In this document: positions 31,701 to 40,330 of the stretch, in pieces
Layout of the letters: every line of letters begins with the position of its first letter
Numbering within the stretch: the first letter of the stretch is position 1
Source of the DNA: Ligilactobacillus acidipiscis DSM 15836
Lineage (GTDB): Bacteria > Bacillota > Bacilli > Lactobacillales > Lactobacillaceae
Direction: 5' to 3'
NCBI RefSeq assembly: GCF_001435755.1
Contig: NZ_AZFI01000001.1
Location: forward strand, 1 to 58,587
DNA length: 58,587 nucleotides
Program-made: the position numbers and the translations under genes
The notes under the pieces: generated by a model
Seen by the model: only the letters and a program-made list of their open reading frames with translations
What the model was told of the DNA's origin: nothing
Databases searched by the model: none

Positions 31701-32275
31701 GCAACACGATCCAAATGGTCTGTTGTTTCCATCAGTTCGGAGCGGGCTTTTAGCTTCTCTTTTTTATACTTAGAGATCCCTGCAGCTTCCTCGATCAAAT
31801 ATCTGCGATCCTCCGGCTTACTGTTAAAGACTGATTCGACTTTTCCCTGAGAAATTATGGAAAAAGAATTACGCGAAACACCTGTGTCCATAAACAGTTC
31901 GCTAATATCACGCAGTCTGACATTTTTATTATTGATCAAAAATTCACTTTCACCGCTGCGATATAAGCGCCGGCAAATTACAACCGATTCTGGTAACCTC
32001 TTCAAAGTTTGATCTGTATTATCAAATTCAATGCTCACTTCTGCGCGGTTTAACGATGCCCTTGATTCTGAGCCGCCAAAAATAATATCGGCCATTTTAT
32101 CTCCACGCAAACTCTTAGCTGACTGCTCACCTAATACCCACCGTAAAGCGTCAATAATGTTACTTTTACCGCTGCCATTCGGACCAACAATACCTGTCAA
32201 ACCGTCGGTGAACTCGATCTTGGTCTTATCTGCGAAGGATTTGAAGCCATTCAGCGTTAACGCCTTTAGTTTCAA
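28730..32275 (-). CDS. smc: Chromosome segregation protein SMC
   Basis: Condensin subunit that loads onto DNA with ScpAB. The 1181 residues show Walker A GPNGSGKSNIIDALRWVLG (31-49), two long coiled coils, the hinge (about 515-650, with GVIGSVAELLEL and NAGGSMSGG), the signature LLSGGERTLTAIALL (about 1087) and Walker B FAVLDEAEAALDDANV. The start is TTG, after AAGGAGGAGTGTTCA. It lies 18 bp downstream of rnc and upstream of ftsY. Confidence 0.97.
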   Translation of the reverse strand: MKLKALTLNGFKSFADKTKIEFTDGLTGIVGPNGSGKSNIIDALRWVLGEQSAKSLRGDKMADIIFGGSESRASLNRAEVSIEFDNTDQTLKRLPESVVICRRLYRSGESEFLINNKNVRLRDISELFMDTGVSRNSFSIISQGKVESVFNSKPEDRRYLIEEAAGISKYKKEKLKARSELMETTDHLDRVADVIIELDKQREPLEKQASAAKDYLKQKKQYDHFKLSDLVLEIEELKEQVDTANGELRKTNHLFAKYDLQNKQQKETTNRLTKENEELEQKATLTSKQLLELARQKERMSGKQEMSQQERTFQKERLAELKEQLADNKSDLQESELRFNDLKNQVNDKENSLSQLQRQLRDLRNRQNTDPAQLASEIDDIRQQILKLVQNRSSLTSKLEYLQQEQEENLKVSKVQDDQLRSQKAELEQLIGQQDSLAIEMEQSKRKYTQIEDQATSVQNELSDSEKVYQQKKEQWYSASDIMHKAQTQLETLDRVSANYSGYYQGAKNVLQAKKQLSGVIGSVAELLELSPKFSTAIETALGGQLQNIVTVDENAAKRGIEYLNKKRLGRATFLPRNTVKPRHIATSAADKLANIVGVFGVASQLVKMGSDDQNVLNYLLGTTVIVSNLEVALQAAKVSNHAVRIVTLKGEVINAGGSMSGGTGRQKHLALLEQKQQYSHLRSDVQIMQQKLAELEVAGKKAADQRRQLRDKVDQLESQTVKAKDEYEAFAKKYAELSYIVKHKQTDYDNLRQALAKRDEQENKIAQQVSETKEQQAQTGSKINQLQSLLQEKQTATTAASDFQKKYEAQIVEIKQKVAVENERLDTLKIQLKEVENQKERLKELIEKQTTISHDLVEKNRLNDTSEQDLKTKLTDISKRIEETSSLQNELAANKAELKEKLSRESAKLQRVSQLQEATRDEQQQKQILLSRVNTLLDRNLSDLSEQYGMSYEYASQQEIERDAKQVKHQLKLLKLGLDDLGDVNLGSIKEFERISERYEFLQQQQTDLLTAKAQLESSMAEMDNEVKTRFKETFEKVAAAFAQVFPQIFEGGNAYLTLTDPSDLLQTGIEITAQPPGKKSQQLSLLSGGERTLTAIALLFAILQVSPVPFAVLDEAEAALDDANVARYSQYLRRLDHETQFIIITHRKGTMVQADVLYGVTMQDSGVSRMVSVSLEDVI

Positions 32276-32293
32276 TGAACACTCCTCCTTACA

Positions 32294-32998
32294 TTACTTC
32301 GTGGCTGTTTTGCCAAATTTTTTCAATGCCTGAGCGGCCGCAGCTTGTTCACCAGCTTTTTTGGAATAACCAGTGCCTTCGCCTAATTGTTCGCCATTTG
32401 CATAAACAGCCATTCGGTATAGCCGCTCATTATCAGGGCCTTCTTGATTGACTAATTTATATTCTATCGAACATTCACCATCTTTTTGCAAATATTCTTG
32501 TAATTCTGTTTTATGGTCAAAGAAATGGTCGAACCAGCCCATATCAAGTTTAGGAAAGACGACTTGTGAAATAAAATCTACTACGACCGACTTTCCTTGA
32601 TCCAAATACAACGCACCAATAAAAGCTTCAAAGATATCACATAACAGTGACGGACGCTTTCTGGCATCTGCTTTTTCCTCACCTTTTCCTAAACGAATGT
32701 ATTCATCAAAGTGACATTCCTTAGCAAACTTACTAAAGCTATCCTCGCAGACCATTGCCGCACGGAGTCGAGAAAGTTTTCCTTCCGGCATAGTATCATA
32801 ACGTTTGAATAAATATTCTGAAACACAAAGCTGCATTACTGCATCTCCTAAAAACTCAATGCGTTCATAAAATTTCAAATTTTCTTTTGGATGTTCATTG
32901 ACATACGAGGCGTGTGTAAATGCCTCATCTAATAAATTTTGATTTTTAAAATCAATTCCGAAATCATCTTTTAAATGCTTTGTTAAACCAATTATCAA
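32294..32998 (-). CDS. rnc: Ribonuclease III
   Basis: Double-strand-specific endonuclease that processes rRNA precursors and structured mRNAs. It has the catalytic signature ERIEFLGDAVMQLCVSEYLF (about 43-62) and a C-terminal dsRNA-binding domain (DHKTELQEYLQKDGECSIEY). I choose a TTG start (TTG ATA ATT GGT), eight bases after AAAGGGG, giving 234 residues, the usual length; a longer reading from 33121 adds a poorly conserved leader and runs into the acpP terminator area. It is followed by smc, the common rnc-smc-ftsY order. Confidence 0.95.
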   Translation of the reverse strand: MIIGLTKHLKDDFGIDFKNQNLLDEAFTHASYVNEHPKENLKFYERIEFLGDAVMQLCVSEYLFKRYDTMPEGKLSRLRAAMVCEDSFSKFAKECHFDEYIRLGKGEEKADARKRPSLLCDIFEAFIGALYLDQGKSVVVDFISQVVFPKLDMGWFDHFFDHKTELQEYLQKDGECSIEYKLVNQEGPDNERLYRMAVYANGEQLGEGTGYSKKAGEQAAAAQALKKFGKTATK

Positions 32999-33154
32999 TA
33001 CGATTACCCCTTTTTTAAATTTTTGTCCGAACAACAGTGCAAATAATGAACTAAGCCTGGCTTTATCTGATTTAGGAGAAACATCCACCATGTTACCTAG
33101 TAATATTTCTCCTAAGTCCAATATGGACCCGGGCCAATTTCAAACGCTTTTCTA

Positions 33155-33181
33155 TAAAAAAAACTGGCACATCCGGCCAGT
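33155..33181 (-). terminator. Intrinsic terminator after acpP
   Basis: On the minus strand ACUGGC-CGGAUGU-GCCAGU is followed by eight U's. It separates acpP from rnc. Confidence 0.85.
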
Positions 33182-33202
33182 TCATCAAAATAATTATCAA
33201 GC

Positions 33203-33448
33203 TTAGTCTTTTTGGTGAGCAGAGATATACGAAACTGCTTGACCGACCGTAGCCAATTTCTCAGCATCATCATCTGAGATCTCGGCACCAAATGTGTCTT
33301 CTAACTCTAAAACAAATTCAACAATATCGATTGAATCTGCATCCAAGTCGTCTTGAAAACTTAAATCGTTGGTAACTTTCTCTGCAGGATAATTAAAACG
33401 ATCTTCAATAATATTTGCAATCTTAGCAAAAACTTCTTTTTCCGTCAT
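33203..33448 (-). CDS. acpP: Acyl carrier protein AcpP
   Basis: Carries acyl chains as 4'-phosphopantetheine thioesters in fatty acid synthesis. The attachment Ser is in DLDADSIDIVEFVLELED (the DSxD motif, with Ile where Leu is usual). It has 81 residues from the ATG that follows GTGAGGTAAATAGT. It has its own promoter and terminator, which fits high independent expression between plsX and rnc. Confidence 0.95.
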   Translation of the reverse strand: MTEKEVFAKIANIIEDRFNYPAEKVTNDLSFQDDLDADSIDIVEFVLELEDTFGAEISDDDAEKLATVGQAVSYISAHQKD

Positions 33449-33480
33449 ACTATTTACCTCACTCATATGTCAGTATTATA

Positions 33481-33509
33481 ATTTTATCTTTTTCTAGATA
33501 AATTGTCCA
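33481..33509 (-). promoter_or_regulatory. Promoter of acpP
   Basis: On the minus strand TGGACA, 17 bp, TAAAAT, about 33 bp upstream of the acpP start. Confidence 0.65.
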
Positions 33510-33574
33510 GTACATCAGAAATATCAAACTTCAGAAAAGATAAGTCTAATATTTTTCTTGCATCTCATCTGATG

Positions 33575-34612
33575 CTATTTTTCAGCATTTTCCGAGTCGC
33601 TTGCCTGTGCTTGTTTTTGTTGGGCTGAGAAATACTCCGTAAAGTTTGGCAGCATTTGCCCATCGATCATGCTTTTGATCTGCTTGATGGTATAATAGAC
33701 AGTTTTACCATCACTTGCGCCATGCGCTTTAACAACTGGCGCCTTAACTCCTAGCAAAACTGCTCCACCATATTGAGATTGATCCATTTTACTCTTGATT
33801 TGTCCCAAGCTGGACTTCAATAACAAAGCACCTAGTTTACCTGAAACTCCTGCATTCATGATCGTATTTTTTAACAAGTGCATCACAGAAGATGCCGTGC
33901 CTTCAATTGCTTTTAAAACGGCATTGCCCGTAAAACCATCTGCGACAACAACATCACAAACACCGTCTAAAAGATCCCGTGACTCAACATTCCCAACAAA
34001 ATTGATCGACTTGTCAGCTGCTATCAATTTATGGGCTTCCAAGTTCAACTTGCTGCCCTTATGTGGTTCGGTACCATTATTTAACAAACCGATCCGCGGC
34101 TCCTTGATCCCACGAACACTGGTAGCATAATATTTGCCCAAAAGAGCATATTGATACAGCTGTTCTGCCTTACTATCAGCATTAGCCCCACTGTCTAATA
34201 AATTGAATGATTCGTTATCAGAACTGACCACAGGTAAAGTTGAAACCAAGCCAGGACGACTTATCCCCTTGATACGACCGACCAATAATAAACCTGCTGC
34301 CAATAAAGCACCGGTGTTCCCACATGAAAACAACGCGTCTGCCTCACCATTTTTAACTGCAGTGGCAGCCATGACCATTGATGAATTCTTTTTCCGTCGA
34401 ATAGCACGAACAGGTTCATCATTCATATCTATTTGTTCATCCGCCTGTACAAGCGTGATCCTTTCAGTATTATGGATCAAAGGATCGATCTGAGCCCGAT
34501 CACCATATAACACGAATTCGACATCTAAAAACTCATCTCGTGCTGTTTCAACACCTTCAACGATGGTTTGTGGCGCATTATCTCCGCCCATTGCATCTAC
34601 AGCTATTTTCAA
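33575..34612 (-). CDS. plsX: Phosphate acyltransferase PlsX
   Basis: Makes acyl-phosphate from acyl-ACP, feeding PlsY in phosphatidate synthesis. The N-terminus [14 protein letters not shown] is diagnostic, followed by [12 protein letters not shown]. It has 345 residues and a TTG start after GAAAGGATGATAAATA. It precedes acpP; fabD/fabG and a FapR-like regulator, which flank it in Bacillus, are not here. Confidence 0.95.
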   Translation of the reverse strand: MKIAVDAMGGDNAPQTIVEGVETARDEFLDVEFVLYGDRAQIDPLIHNTERITLVQADEQIDMNDEPVRAIRRKKNSSMVMAATAVKNGEADALFSCGNTGALLAAGLLLVGRIKGISRPGLVSTLPVVSSDNESFNLLDSGANADSKAEQLYQYALLGKYYATSVRGIKEPRIGLLNNGTEPHKGSKLNLEAHKLIAADKSINFVGNVESRDLLDGVCDVVVADGFTGNAVLKAIEGTASSVMHLLKNTIMNAGVSGKLGALLLKSSLGQIKSKMDQSQYGGAVLLGVKAPVVKAHGASDGKTVYYTIKQIKSMIDGQMLPNFTEYFSAQQKQAQASDSENAEK

Positions 34613-34705
34613 TATTTATCATCCTTTCAGGAATTATGCATAAGATTGCTGATCAGTTAATCATAGCAAATTTTTTATGCTTGTGCTCATTTTACATCTA
34701 AAAAT

Positions 34706-36751
34706 TCAATCGAATCCCGCTGGCTGGACTATTCTTCTGCGCAAATAATTGATCAATTCAGCATTTTCCGTCTTTCTCTCAAAATCCGGAGCATTGATGA
34801 TTGCATGCGCTTCTTGCTGCGCGATTTGTAAAATATTAAGATTTTCAACTGGATCGCCAACTTTAAACTCAGGTAGACCCGCTTGTTTCGATCCTAAGAC
34901 TTCACCCGGCCCTCGCAATTCTAAATCTTTTTGTGCGATCAAAAAACCGTCATTAGTTTGCACCATCGTTTCCATCCGCGCTTTGCCATAATCATTTTTT
35001 GGATCTGCAATCAATATACAATATGACTGAGAACTACCGCGCCCGACCCTGCCGCGCAATTGATGAAGCTGTGCCAAACCAAAACGATCAGCATCTAAAA
35101 TTAACATTACAGTCGCATTAGGAATATCGATCCCAACTTCAACTACTGTCGTAGATACTAAAATAGAATACTTCTTATCTTTGAAATCTTGCATGACCTG
35201 ATCTTTTTCTTGACTCTTTAGTTGACCATGAAGTAACCCTACTTTAAATTTAGGCTCAAACAATGAACTCATTTTTTGATAAACTTCTTGAGCATTTTGC
35301 AATTCGACCATTTCAGACTCCCCAATTAATGGAGAGACCACAAATGCTTGAGCTCCAACCGCGACTTGTTGAGCTAAAAAATTGATAGCCTCATTAACTT
35401 GCTTTTTAGAGAACCAATCAGTTTTGATTGGTTTACGATTTTTGGGCAGCTCATCAATAATAGAAACATCCATTTCGCCATAACTCGTAATAGCCAAGGT
35501 CCGCGGGATCGGAGTCGCTGTCATCGCAAGTACATCAGGATCATTTCCCTTTAATCGCAAAATTTTACGTTGTTCCACTCCAAAACGATGTTGTTCATCG
35601 ATCACCACAAAACCTAAGTTATGAAAAATAACATCCTTTTGAATCAAGGCCTGCGTCCCGACCACAATTTGAATCTCTCCGTCTGCTAAATGACTCAATA
35701 GTTCTTTTTTTTGTGCGGTTCTGCTAGTAGAAGAACTGGTCAATAAAGCAACGTTTACCCGTAACGGTGCAAATAATTCTGCTAATTTCTCAGCATGCTG
35801 CTCGGCTAAGATCTCAGTTGGAGCCATCAAAGCACATTGAAAACCTGCCGTTACTGCTGCGTACATGGCAATTGCAGCAACTACAGTCTTCCCTGAACCA
35901 ACATCGCCTTGTAACAACCGATTCATATGCAAAGAGTGATGCATATCACTGCATATTTCATTGACCACTTTCTTTTGAGCCTTAGTCAATTCAAACGGTA
36001 ATTTAGCGATGAACTCTTTTAATAAATCATTATCGTAAGCAATAACTTCACCATTAGCGTGTTTATTTTTACTTTTCATGAATTGCAGTCCAGCTTGATA
36101 ACGGAAAAATTCTTCAAAGATCGCGGATCTTCGTGCGAGATCAGCGGCGTGTTTGCTGGCAGGAAAGTGCATATCATGGATCATTTGTTGCCGAGACTCC
36201 AAACGATACTTTTTACGTAATGAGTCTGGAACAATATCAGCTATTAATTCGCCATATTGCTCGTAAGCTAATTTGACTAGGTTTTTGATCGTATTAGGTC
36301 TTATTTCTTTAGACGACCGATAAACTCCAGTAAAGTCATCATTAGCGTCAGCTGTAAAAAGTTTCATGCCCGTCACTCTTTGTCTTTTGACATCATACTT
36401 GCCATAAACACCGACCTCTTGCCCAGTTTCAAGACGTGAAACAAGATATGGCTGGTTAAAAAAAGTGACCATTAGCACATCTTGTCCGACAAGAAAACGG
36501 AAATTCAACCGACTCTTTTTTCTGCCGAATCTAGCCAAGACCGGTTGAGAAGCTACCGTTCCTTTGATCGTAGCTTTTTCCTGATCTGCGATCTCATCTA
36601 ATTCCTTAGTACTTAGGTCATCGTAGCGAAAAGGGTAAAAGGTTAATAGGTCTTCGATCGTGCTGATCCCCAATTTGTTTAGAGCAGTGATCCTTTTAGG
36701 CCCTGCACCATTCAACACTGAAACAGGAATCAAAAGACTACGCTCATCCAC
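34706..36751 (-). CDS. recG: ATP-dependent DNA helicase RecG
   Basis: Branch-migration helicase that rescues stalled forks. It has an OB-fold wedge domain (about 60-150), motif I GDVGSGKTVVAAIA, motif II DEQHRFG, and motifs V/VI (VVEVGIDIPNATVM, then QLHQLRGRVGRG). I choose a GTG start (GTG GAT GAG), nine bases after GGAAAGG, giving 681 residues, the usual length; the longest reading from 36817 adds 22 atypical residues. It lies between fakA and plsX as in Bacillus. Confidence 0.96.
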   Translation of the reverse strand: MDERSLLIPVSVLNGAGPKRITALNKLGISTIEDLLTFYPFRYDDLSTKELDEIADQEKATIKGTVASQPVLARFGRKKSRLNFRFLVGQDVLMVTFFNQPYLVSRLETGQEVGVYGKYDVKRQRVTGMKLFTADANDDFTGVYRSSKEIRPNTIKNLVKLAYEQYGELIADIVPDSLRKKYRLESRQQMIHDMHFPASKHAADLARRSAIFEEFFRYQAGLQFMKSKNKHANGEVIAYDNDLLKEFIAKLPFELTKAQKKVVNEICSDMHHSLHMNRLLQGDVGSGKTVVAAIAMYAAVTAGFQCALMAPTEILAEQHAEKLAELFAPLRVNVALLTSSSTSRTAQKKELLSHLADGEIQIVVGTQALIQKDVIFHNLGFVVIDEQHRFGVEQRKILRLKGNDPDVLAMTATPIPRTLAITSYGEMDVSIIDELPKNRKPIKTDWFSKKQVNEAINFLAQQVAVGAQAFVVSPLIGESEMVELQNAQEVYQKMSSLFEPKFKVGLLHGQLKSQEKDQVMQDFKDKKYSILVSTTVVEVGIDIPNATVMLILDADRFGLAQLHQLRGRVGRGSSQSYCILIADPKNDYGKARMETMVQTNDGFLIAQKDLELRGPGEVLGSKQAGLPEFKVGDPVENLNILQIAQQEAHAIINAPDFERKTENAELINYLRRRIVQPAGFD

Positions 36752-36862
36752 ATTACTCACCCTTTCCGTTATGCAAAAATTATCGTTTTTAAAACAGCGA
36801 ACAGTATGACCGGTCACTGTTATATTCTACAAAAGTAAACGTCCTCTTTATTAATCACTAAA

Positions 36863-36893
36863 AGCTGATCGACTCGTTTTGAATCAATCAGCT
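36863..36893 (-). terminator. Hairpin after fakA
   Basis: On the minus strand AGCUGAUUGAUUC pairs with GAGUCGAUCAGCU (two G-U pairs, loop AAAAC). Only UUUUAG follows, so it is a partial terminator between fakA and recG. Confidence 0.6.
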
Positions 36894-36898
36894 AAATA

Positions 36899-38593
36899 CT
36901 ATTCAACAGAGATCAAATATGGATATAGTGGTTGATCGCCTTCATGAATTTCAATTTCAAGTTCATCATTATCAGCTAAAACAGCCTCTTTGACCTTTTG
37001 AGCTTCTGCTTGGTCACCATCCTCACCAATAATAATTGTGATTATCTCACTATCATCTTCAAGCATGGTTTTGACCATTGACAGAGTTGTTTGATAAAGA
37101 TCTTTACCAGTAACGCTGATATCTCCATCAACTATTCCCATATAATCATCTTTATTGATTTGTTGACCATCAAGCGTCGTATCCCTGATTGCTTGGGTCA
37201 CTTCACCAGAAATGACCGTGTCAAGATCTTCAGTCATCATCTCAACATTATCAGTAAGATCTGAACTTGCATCAAATGATAACATTGCTGTCAATCCTTG
37301 AGAGATCGACCTAGTCTTCACAACACCAACAGAAGCATCACTGACTTCAGCAGCTTGCTGGGCTGCCATAAAGATATTCTTGTTATTAGGTAAAACAAGA
37401 ACTTTTTCTTTGTGAGTCTTTTTGATTGCCGCAACAATGTCTTCTGTACTAGGATTCATTGTCTGACCACCATCGAGGATCTCAGTAACACCCAAGCTCT
37501 TAAACATTTTAGCTAAACCAGCTCCAGAGCTGATCGAAATTATCCCATAATCACCGGTATCGACTTCAGGAATTTCCTCTTCTGCTTGTTCCTGTTGTTG
37601 ATCATCTTTTTCCAAAATAGTTTCGTGTTGAAGACGCATATTATCTAATTTAACTTTGACAAGTGAACCAAACTTTTGACCAAAAGACAAGACATCTCCT
37701 GGATGTTCAGTATGCACGTGAACTTTTACTACTTCGTCATCGGCAATGACCAGTAGTGAATCGCCAATTTCTGCTAAATGTTCACGAAACTTGTCATAAT
37801 CAAATTTAGAGTCAACCAAGCGTCCATCACCTAAACGCACCATAATTTCTGTACAGTATCCATATTTGATATCTGCAGTATTCAGCTTACTTTGAACACT
37901 CTTGTGATGTTCGGCATTGACCATTTCATCCATTTCTTGAACTGAAGGTTGATATTTATCTGCTTCTACACTTTCATTACCGCTCAAAGCATCAAAAAAT
38001 GCTTCATAAACGAAAGTTAAGCCCTGTCCGCCTGAATCCACTACCCCAACTTCTTTTAAAACCGGCAACTGTTCAGGTGTTTGAGCTAAGGCTTTCTTTG
38101 CAGCTTCATACGTATCAGAAAGCACTTGAATGCAATCATCAGAATTTTTAACGCGTGCACGTGCAGCTTCAGCGGCTTTACGTGCAACAGTTAAAATCGT
38201 TCCTTCAGTAGGTTTCATCACTGCCTTATAGGCCGTTTCAACACCACTAGAGATCGCATCAGCTAAGTCTTGGGCTGACAAAGTCTGTTTTTTAGCAGTG
38301 CTTTTTGAAAAACCCCGGAAAACTTGAGAAAGTATCACACCCGAGTTTCCTCGAGCTCCCATCAATAGCCCTTTTGCTAAAGCCGATGACAATTCACCGA
38401 TTTTTGTTGAAGTGGATTCTTTGACATACTGAGCTCCACTTGCAAATGACAAACTCATATTTGTCCCGGTATCTCCATCCGGAACAGGAAAAACATTTAA
38501 AGAATTTATAAATTCGGCATTATTATTTAAACGGTTAGAAGCAGCCATTATCATTTTCCGAAATTCTTTATCAGTAATCGTTACAACTTTCAA
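36899..38593 (-). CDS. fakA: Fatty acid kinase subunit FakA (DAK2 family, YloV)
   Basis: Phosphorylates exogenous fatty acids presented by a FakB (DegV-type) partner. The N-terminal DhaL-like domain carries the Mg-ATP-binding Asp cluster in NVFPVPDGDTGTNMSLSF (near 33-50); the C-terminal part matches the FakA/DAK phosphatase-like regions. It has 564 residues, with a Gln/Glu-rich linker near 325. The start is TTG after CAAGGAGGAAGTAAGAT. It is downstream of yloU, the conserved pair. Confidence 0.93.
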   Translation of the reverse strand: MKVVTITDKEFRKMIMAASNRLNNNAEFINSLNVFPVPDGDTGTNMSLSFASGAQYVKESTSTKIGELSSALAKGLLMGARGNSGVILSQVFRGFSKSTAKKQTLSAQDLADAISSGVETAYKAVMKPTEGTILTVARKAAEAARARVKNSDDCIQVLSDTYEAAKKALAQTPEQLPVLKEVGVVDSGGQGLTFVYEAFFDALSGNESVEADKYQPSVQEMDEMVNAEHHKSVQSKLNTADIKYGYCTEIMVRLGDGRLVDSKFDYDKFREHLAEIGDSLLVIADDEVVKVHVHTEHPGDVLSFGQKFGSLVKVKLDNMRLQHETILEKDDQQQEQAEEEIPEVDTGDYGIISISSGAGLAKMFKSLGVTEILDGGQTMNPSTEDIVAAIKKTHKEKVLVLPNNKNIFMAAQQAAEVSDASVGVVKTRSISQGLTAMLSFDASSDLTDNVEMMTEDLDTVISGEVTQAIRDTTLDGQQINKDDYMGIVDGDISVTGKDLYQTTLSMVKTMLEDDSEIITIIIGEDGDQAEAQKVKEAVLADNDELEIEIHEGDQPLYPYLISVE

Positions 38594-38617
38594 ATCTTAC
38601 TTCCTCCTTGGCCGCGT

Positions 38618-38980
38618 TTAGTCTTCAATGACTTTAACGCCTTGAACGAAAACATTAACGGATCTAGCCTTCAATCCAAGCATTGATTGTAAATTATATT
38701 TAACTTTATCTTGGACATTGCGACAAACTTCTGAGATTTTTGTCCCATACCCCGCAATAATATAGACATCGATCGCAATACCGTCATCTTCTTGGCGGAC
38801 TACTACACCCTTTGAATAATTATCACGCTTTAATATCTCGTTTAAATTGTCACGGATCTGGTTTTTACTTGCCATTCCGAAAATTCCAAAAATTTCCGTC
38901 GCCGCTCCACCAACAACAGTTGCGATCACATCATTACTAATGTCAATATTGCCTAATTGGTTCTGAATTTTTACAGCCAT
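38618..38980 (-). CDS. yloU: Asp23/Gls24 family envelope stress protein YloU
   Basis: A 120-residue member of the Asp23 family (MAVKIQNQLGNIDISNDVIATVVGGAATEIFG is its usual beginning). These proteins are associated with the membrane and alkaline or envelope stress; the molecular role is unknown. The start is the ATG after AAGGAGGCTGTTTTT; the longer frame from 39010 runs through the ribosome site. It heads yloU-fakA and diverges from rpmB, as in Bacillus. Confidence 0.92.
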   Translation of the reverse strand: MAVKIQNQLGNIDISNDVIATVVGGAATEIFGIFGMASKNQIRDNLNEILKRDNYSKGVVVRQEDDGIAIDVYIIAGYGTKISEVCRNVQDKVKYNLQSMLGLKARSVNVFVQGVKVIED

Positions 38981-39010
38981 AAAAACAGCCTCCTTGCTAT
39001 TGATAGACAA

Positions 39011-39338
39011 TCACTTATTATTTTATCATACGAATTTGTCAAATCCAAACTAAGCTCGGATTTACTTGCTCGACAAAACAGGCTTTATAATAAGGCAAGC
39101 TCCCTGTGTAGTAAATAACTTTACTTTGAACATCTGCTTGATCAGTCGCTTACACTAAATATCACAGAAGTCAAACTACTTAATTTTAGCGAGACAAAGT
39201 CTATCTTGCAAATTAATTGACTGCCAAGTGATTTTACTTTACAGAAAAATCTTGCAATTACCCTCTTATTATGATAATTTAGTTTAGTGAGTAAAGCAAC
39301 TTAGTTCGCTGTAAAGAGATTAAGGAGGAACATTGATA
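39011..39338. promoter_or_regulatory. Divergent yloU-rpmB control region
   Basis: This 328-bp gap contains no ORF with a ribosome site other than rpmB. For yloU a candidate is TTGGAT, 17 bp, TAAAAT on the minus strand near 39016-39048. For rpmB the best candidate on the plus strand is TTGCAA (39252-39257), 17 bp, TAATTT (39275-39280); a second is TTGACT (39217) with 17 bp to TACAGA. A nine-base direct repeat ATCTTGCAA occurs twice, 47 bp apart. I see no convincing RNA gene. Confidence 0.5.
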
Positions 39339-39524
39339 ATGGCAAAAGATTATATTACTGGCCGTAAAACTACTTTTGGCAAAAAGCGTTCACATGCTTT
39401 AAACCAAACAAATCGTAGCTGGAAGCCAAACTTGCAAAAAGTTCGTATCATGGTTGACGGCAAGCCTAAGAGAGTTTGGGTTTCTGCTCGTGCCCTAAAA
39501 TCCGGTAAAGTTAAACGTGTTTAA
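39339..39524 (+). CDS. rpmB: 50S ribosomal protein L28
   Basis: A 61-residue large-subunit protein and one of only two plus-strand genes. It begins [20 protein letters not shown] and ends in the conserved [20 protein letters not shown] region. The ATG used follows AAGGAGGAACATTGATA; a TTG two codons upstream is too close. No L28-type zinc cysteines are present (C-minus type). It is monocistronic, with its own promoter and terminator. Confidence 0.97.
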   Translation: MAKDYITGRKTTFGKKRSHALNQTNRSWKPNLQKVRIMVDGKPKRVWVSARALKSGKVKRV

Positions 39525-39535
39525 CTCTTAAAAAT

Positions 39536-39562
39536 GGACTCCCTCATCGGTGTCCTTTTTTT
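39536..39562 (+). terminator. Intrinsic terminator after rpmB
   Basis: GGAC-T-CC pairs with GG-T-GTCC around CTCATC (one T-T mismatch), followed by seven T's. Confidence 0.75.
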
Positions 39563-39582
39563 ATACCCAAATGTTAGCGAAC

Positions 39583-39654
39583 CACAAAAAGAAACGGCTC
39601 TTGAGACGTTTGCTCTAATATAAGGAGCAGAAGGTCTCAAGAACCGTCTTTTTG
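39583..39654 (-). terminator. Terminator after thiN (possibly bidirectional)
   Basis: ACGGCTCTTGAGAC (39594-39607) is complementary to GTCTCAAGAACCGT (39634-39647), with an inner GCTC/GAGC pair. On the minus strand all stem bases pair (one G-U) and UUCUUUUU follows; on the plus strand CTTTTTG follows with one mismatch. It ends the long gmk-to-thiN cluster and may back up the rpmB terminator. Confidence 0.8.
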
Positions 39655-39673
39655 TTAACGCAACATTTTGATA

Positions 39674-40330
39674 TTAATCATGACACTGGATCGTACAAAC
39701 AACGCCGCTTTGAAAAGAAAAACTGGTTGTATTACCGACAAATTCATTACTTGATAATGAGATCGGCTCAGCAAAGTCAACTCCATCCAATTGATATTTA
39801 GCATCATACAAATGTAAGTCAGCCACTGCATTCAAACAGACAAAAGCCAAATAATGAGTTGTCGATAATTTAGCCAGTCGATGAGTTCCCGGCAAATGAA
39901 ATTTAACCGTATTCCACTTATCGACTAATTCGATCTGTTCACAGTAAGGTTTAAATTCGGGCATTAAAACAAAGAATAAATTACTCAATAATTGATCTAG
40001 CCGTGCACCAGTAGCTCCATAGATCACAATTTTATCGAATTGCAGCTCCTGGATGATATAGCGCAAGGCTAACATCGTATCAGTAACATCCTCTTTTTTT
40101 GGTCGTATCACACTTTTAGTCGCTTTTTCCTTAACTAACTGAATCTCTTCAGCCATCGATGAATCAAAATCACCCACTGCTAGGACCGGCTTAACTCCGC
40201 ATTTAACGAGCCTGACTGCTCCATAGTCGGCTCCGACCCAAACCTCATCGTCTGCAGCTTGCCTTAAATGATCTGCAAGGTCATCTGGCCAATCGGAAAC
40301 TGGTCCTCCGACCAATAGGTTTACGATCAT
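39674..40330 (-). CDS. thiN: Thiamine pyrophosphokinase ThiN
   Basis: Transfers pyrophosphate from ATP to thiamine, giving TPP. The 218-residue sequence has the family landmarks GADYGAVRLVKCGVKPVLAVGDFDS and KEDVTDTMLALRYI, then GATGARLDQLLSNL. Its start overlaps the rpe stop by four bases (ATGA), so the two are coupled. It is the last gene of the long cluster that begins at gmk. Confidence 0.95.
   Translation of the reverse strand: MIVNLLVGGPVSDWPDDLADHLRQAADDEVWVGADYGAVRLVKCGVKPVLAVGDFDSSMAEEIQLVKEKATKSVIRPKKEDVTDTMLALRYIIQELQFDKIVIYGATGARLDQLLSNLFFVLMPEFKPYCEQIELVDKWNTVKFHLPGTHRLAKLSTTHYLAFVCLNAVADLHLYDAKYQLDGVDFAEPISLSSNEFVGNTTSFSFQSGVVCTIQCHD

Noticed and set aside
32999-33121. N-terminal extension of rnc
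   Set aside because: The added 41 residues do not belong to RNase III; AAAGGGG before the TTG gives the usual 234-residue length.
36752-36817. N-terminal extension of recG
   Set aside because: The extra 22 residues are not conserved in RecG and the Shine-Dalgarno lies just before the GTG at 36751.
39011-39332. A small RNA or T-box in the yloU-rpmB gap
   Set aside because: No T-box specifier structure and no terminator within the gap; the features are adequately explained as divergent promoters.
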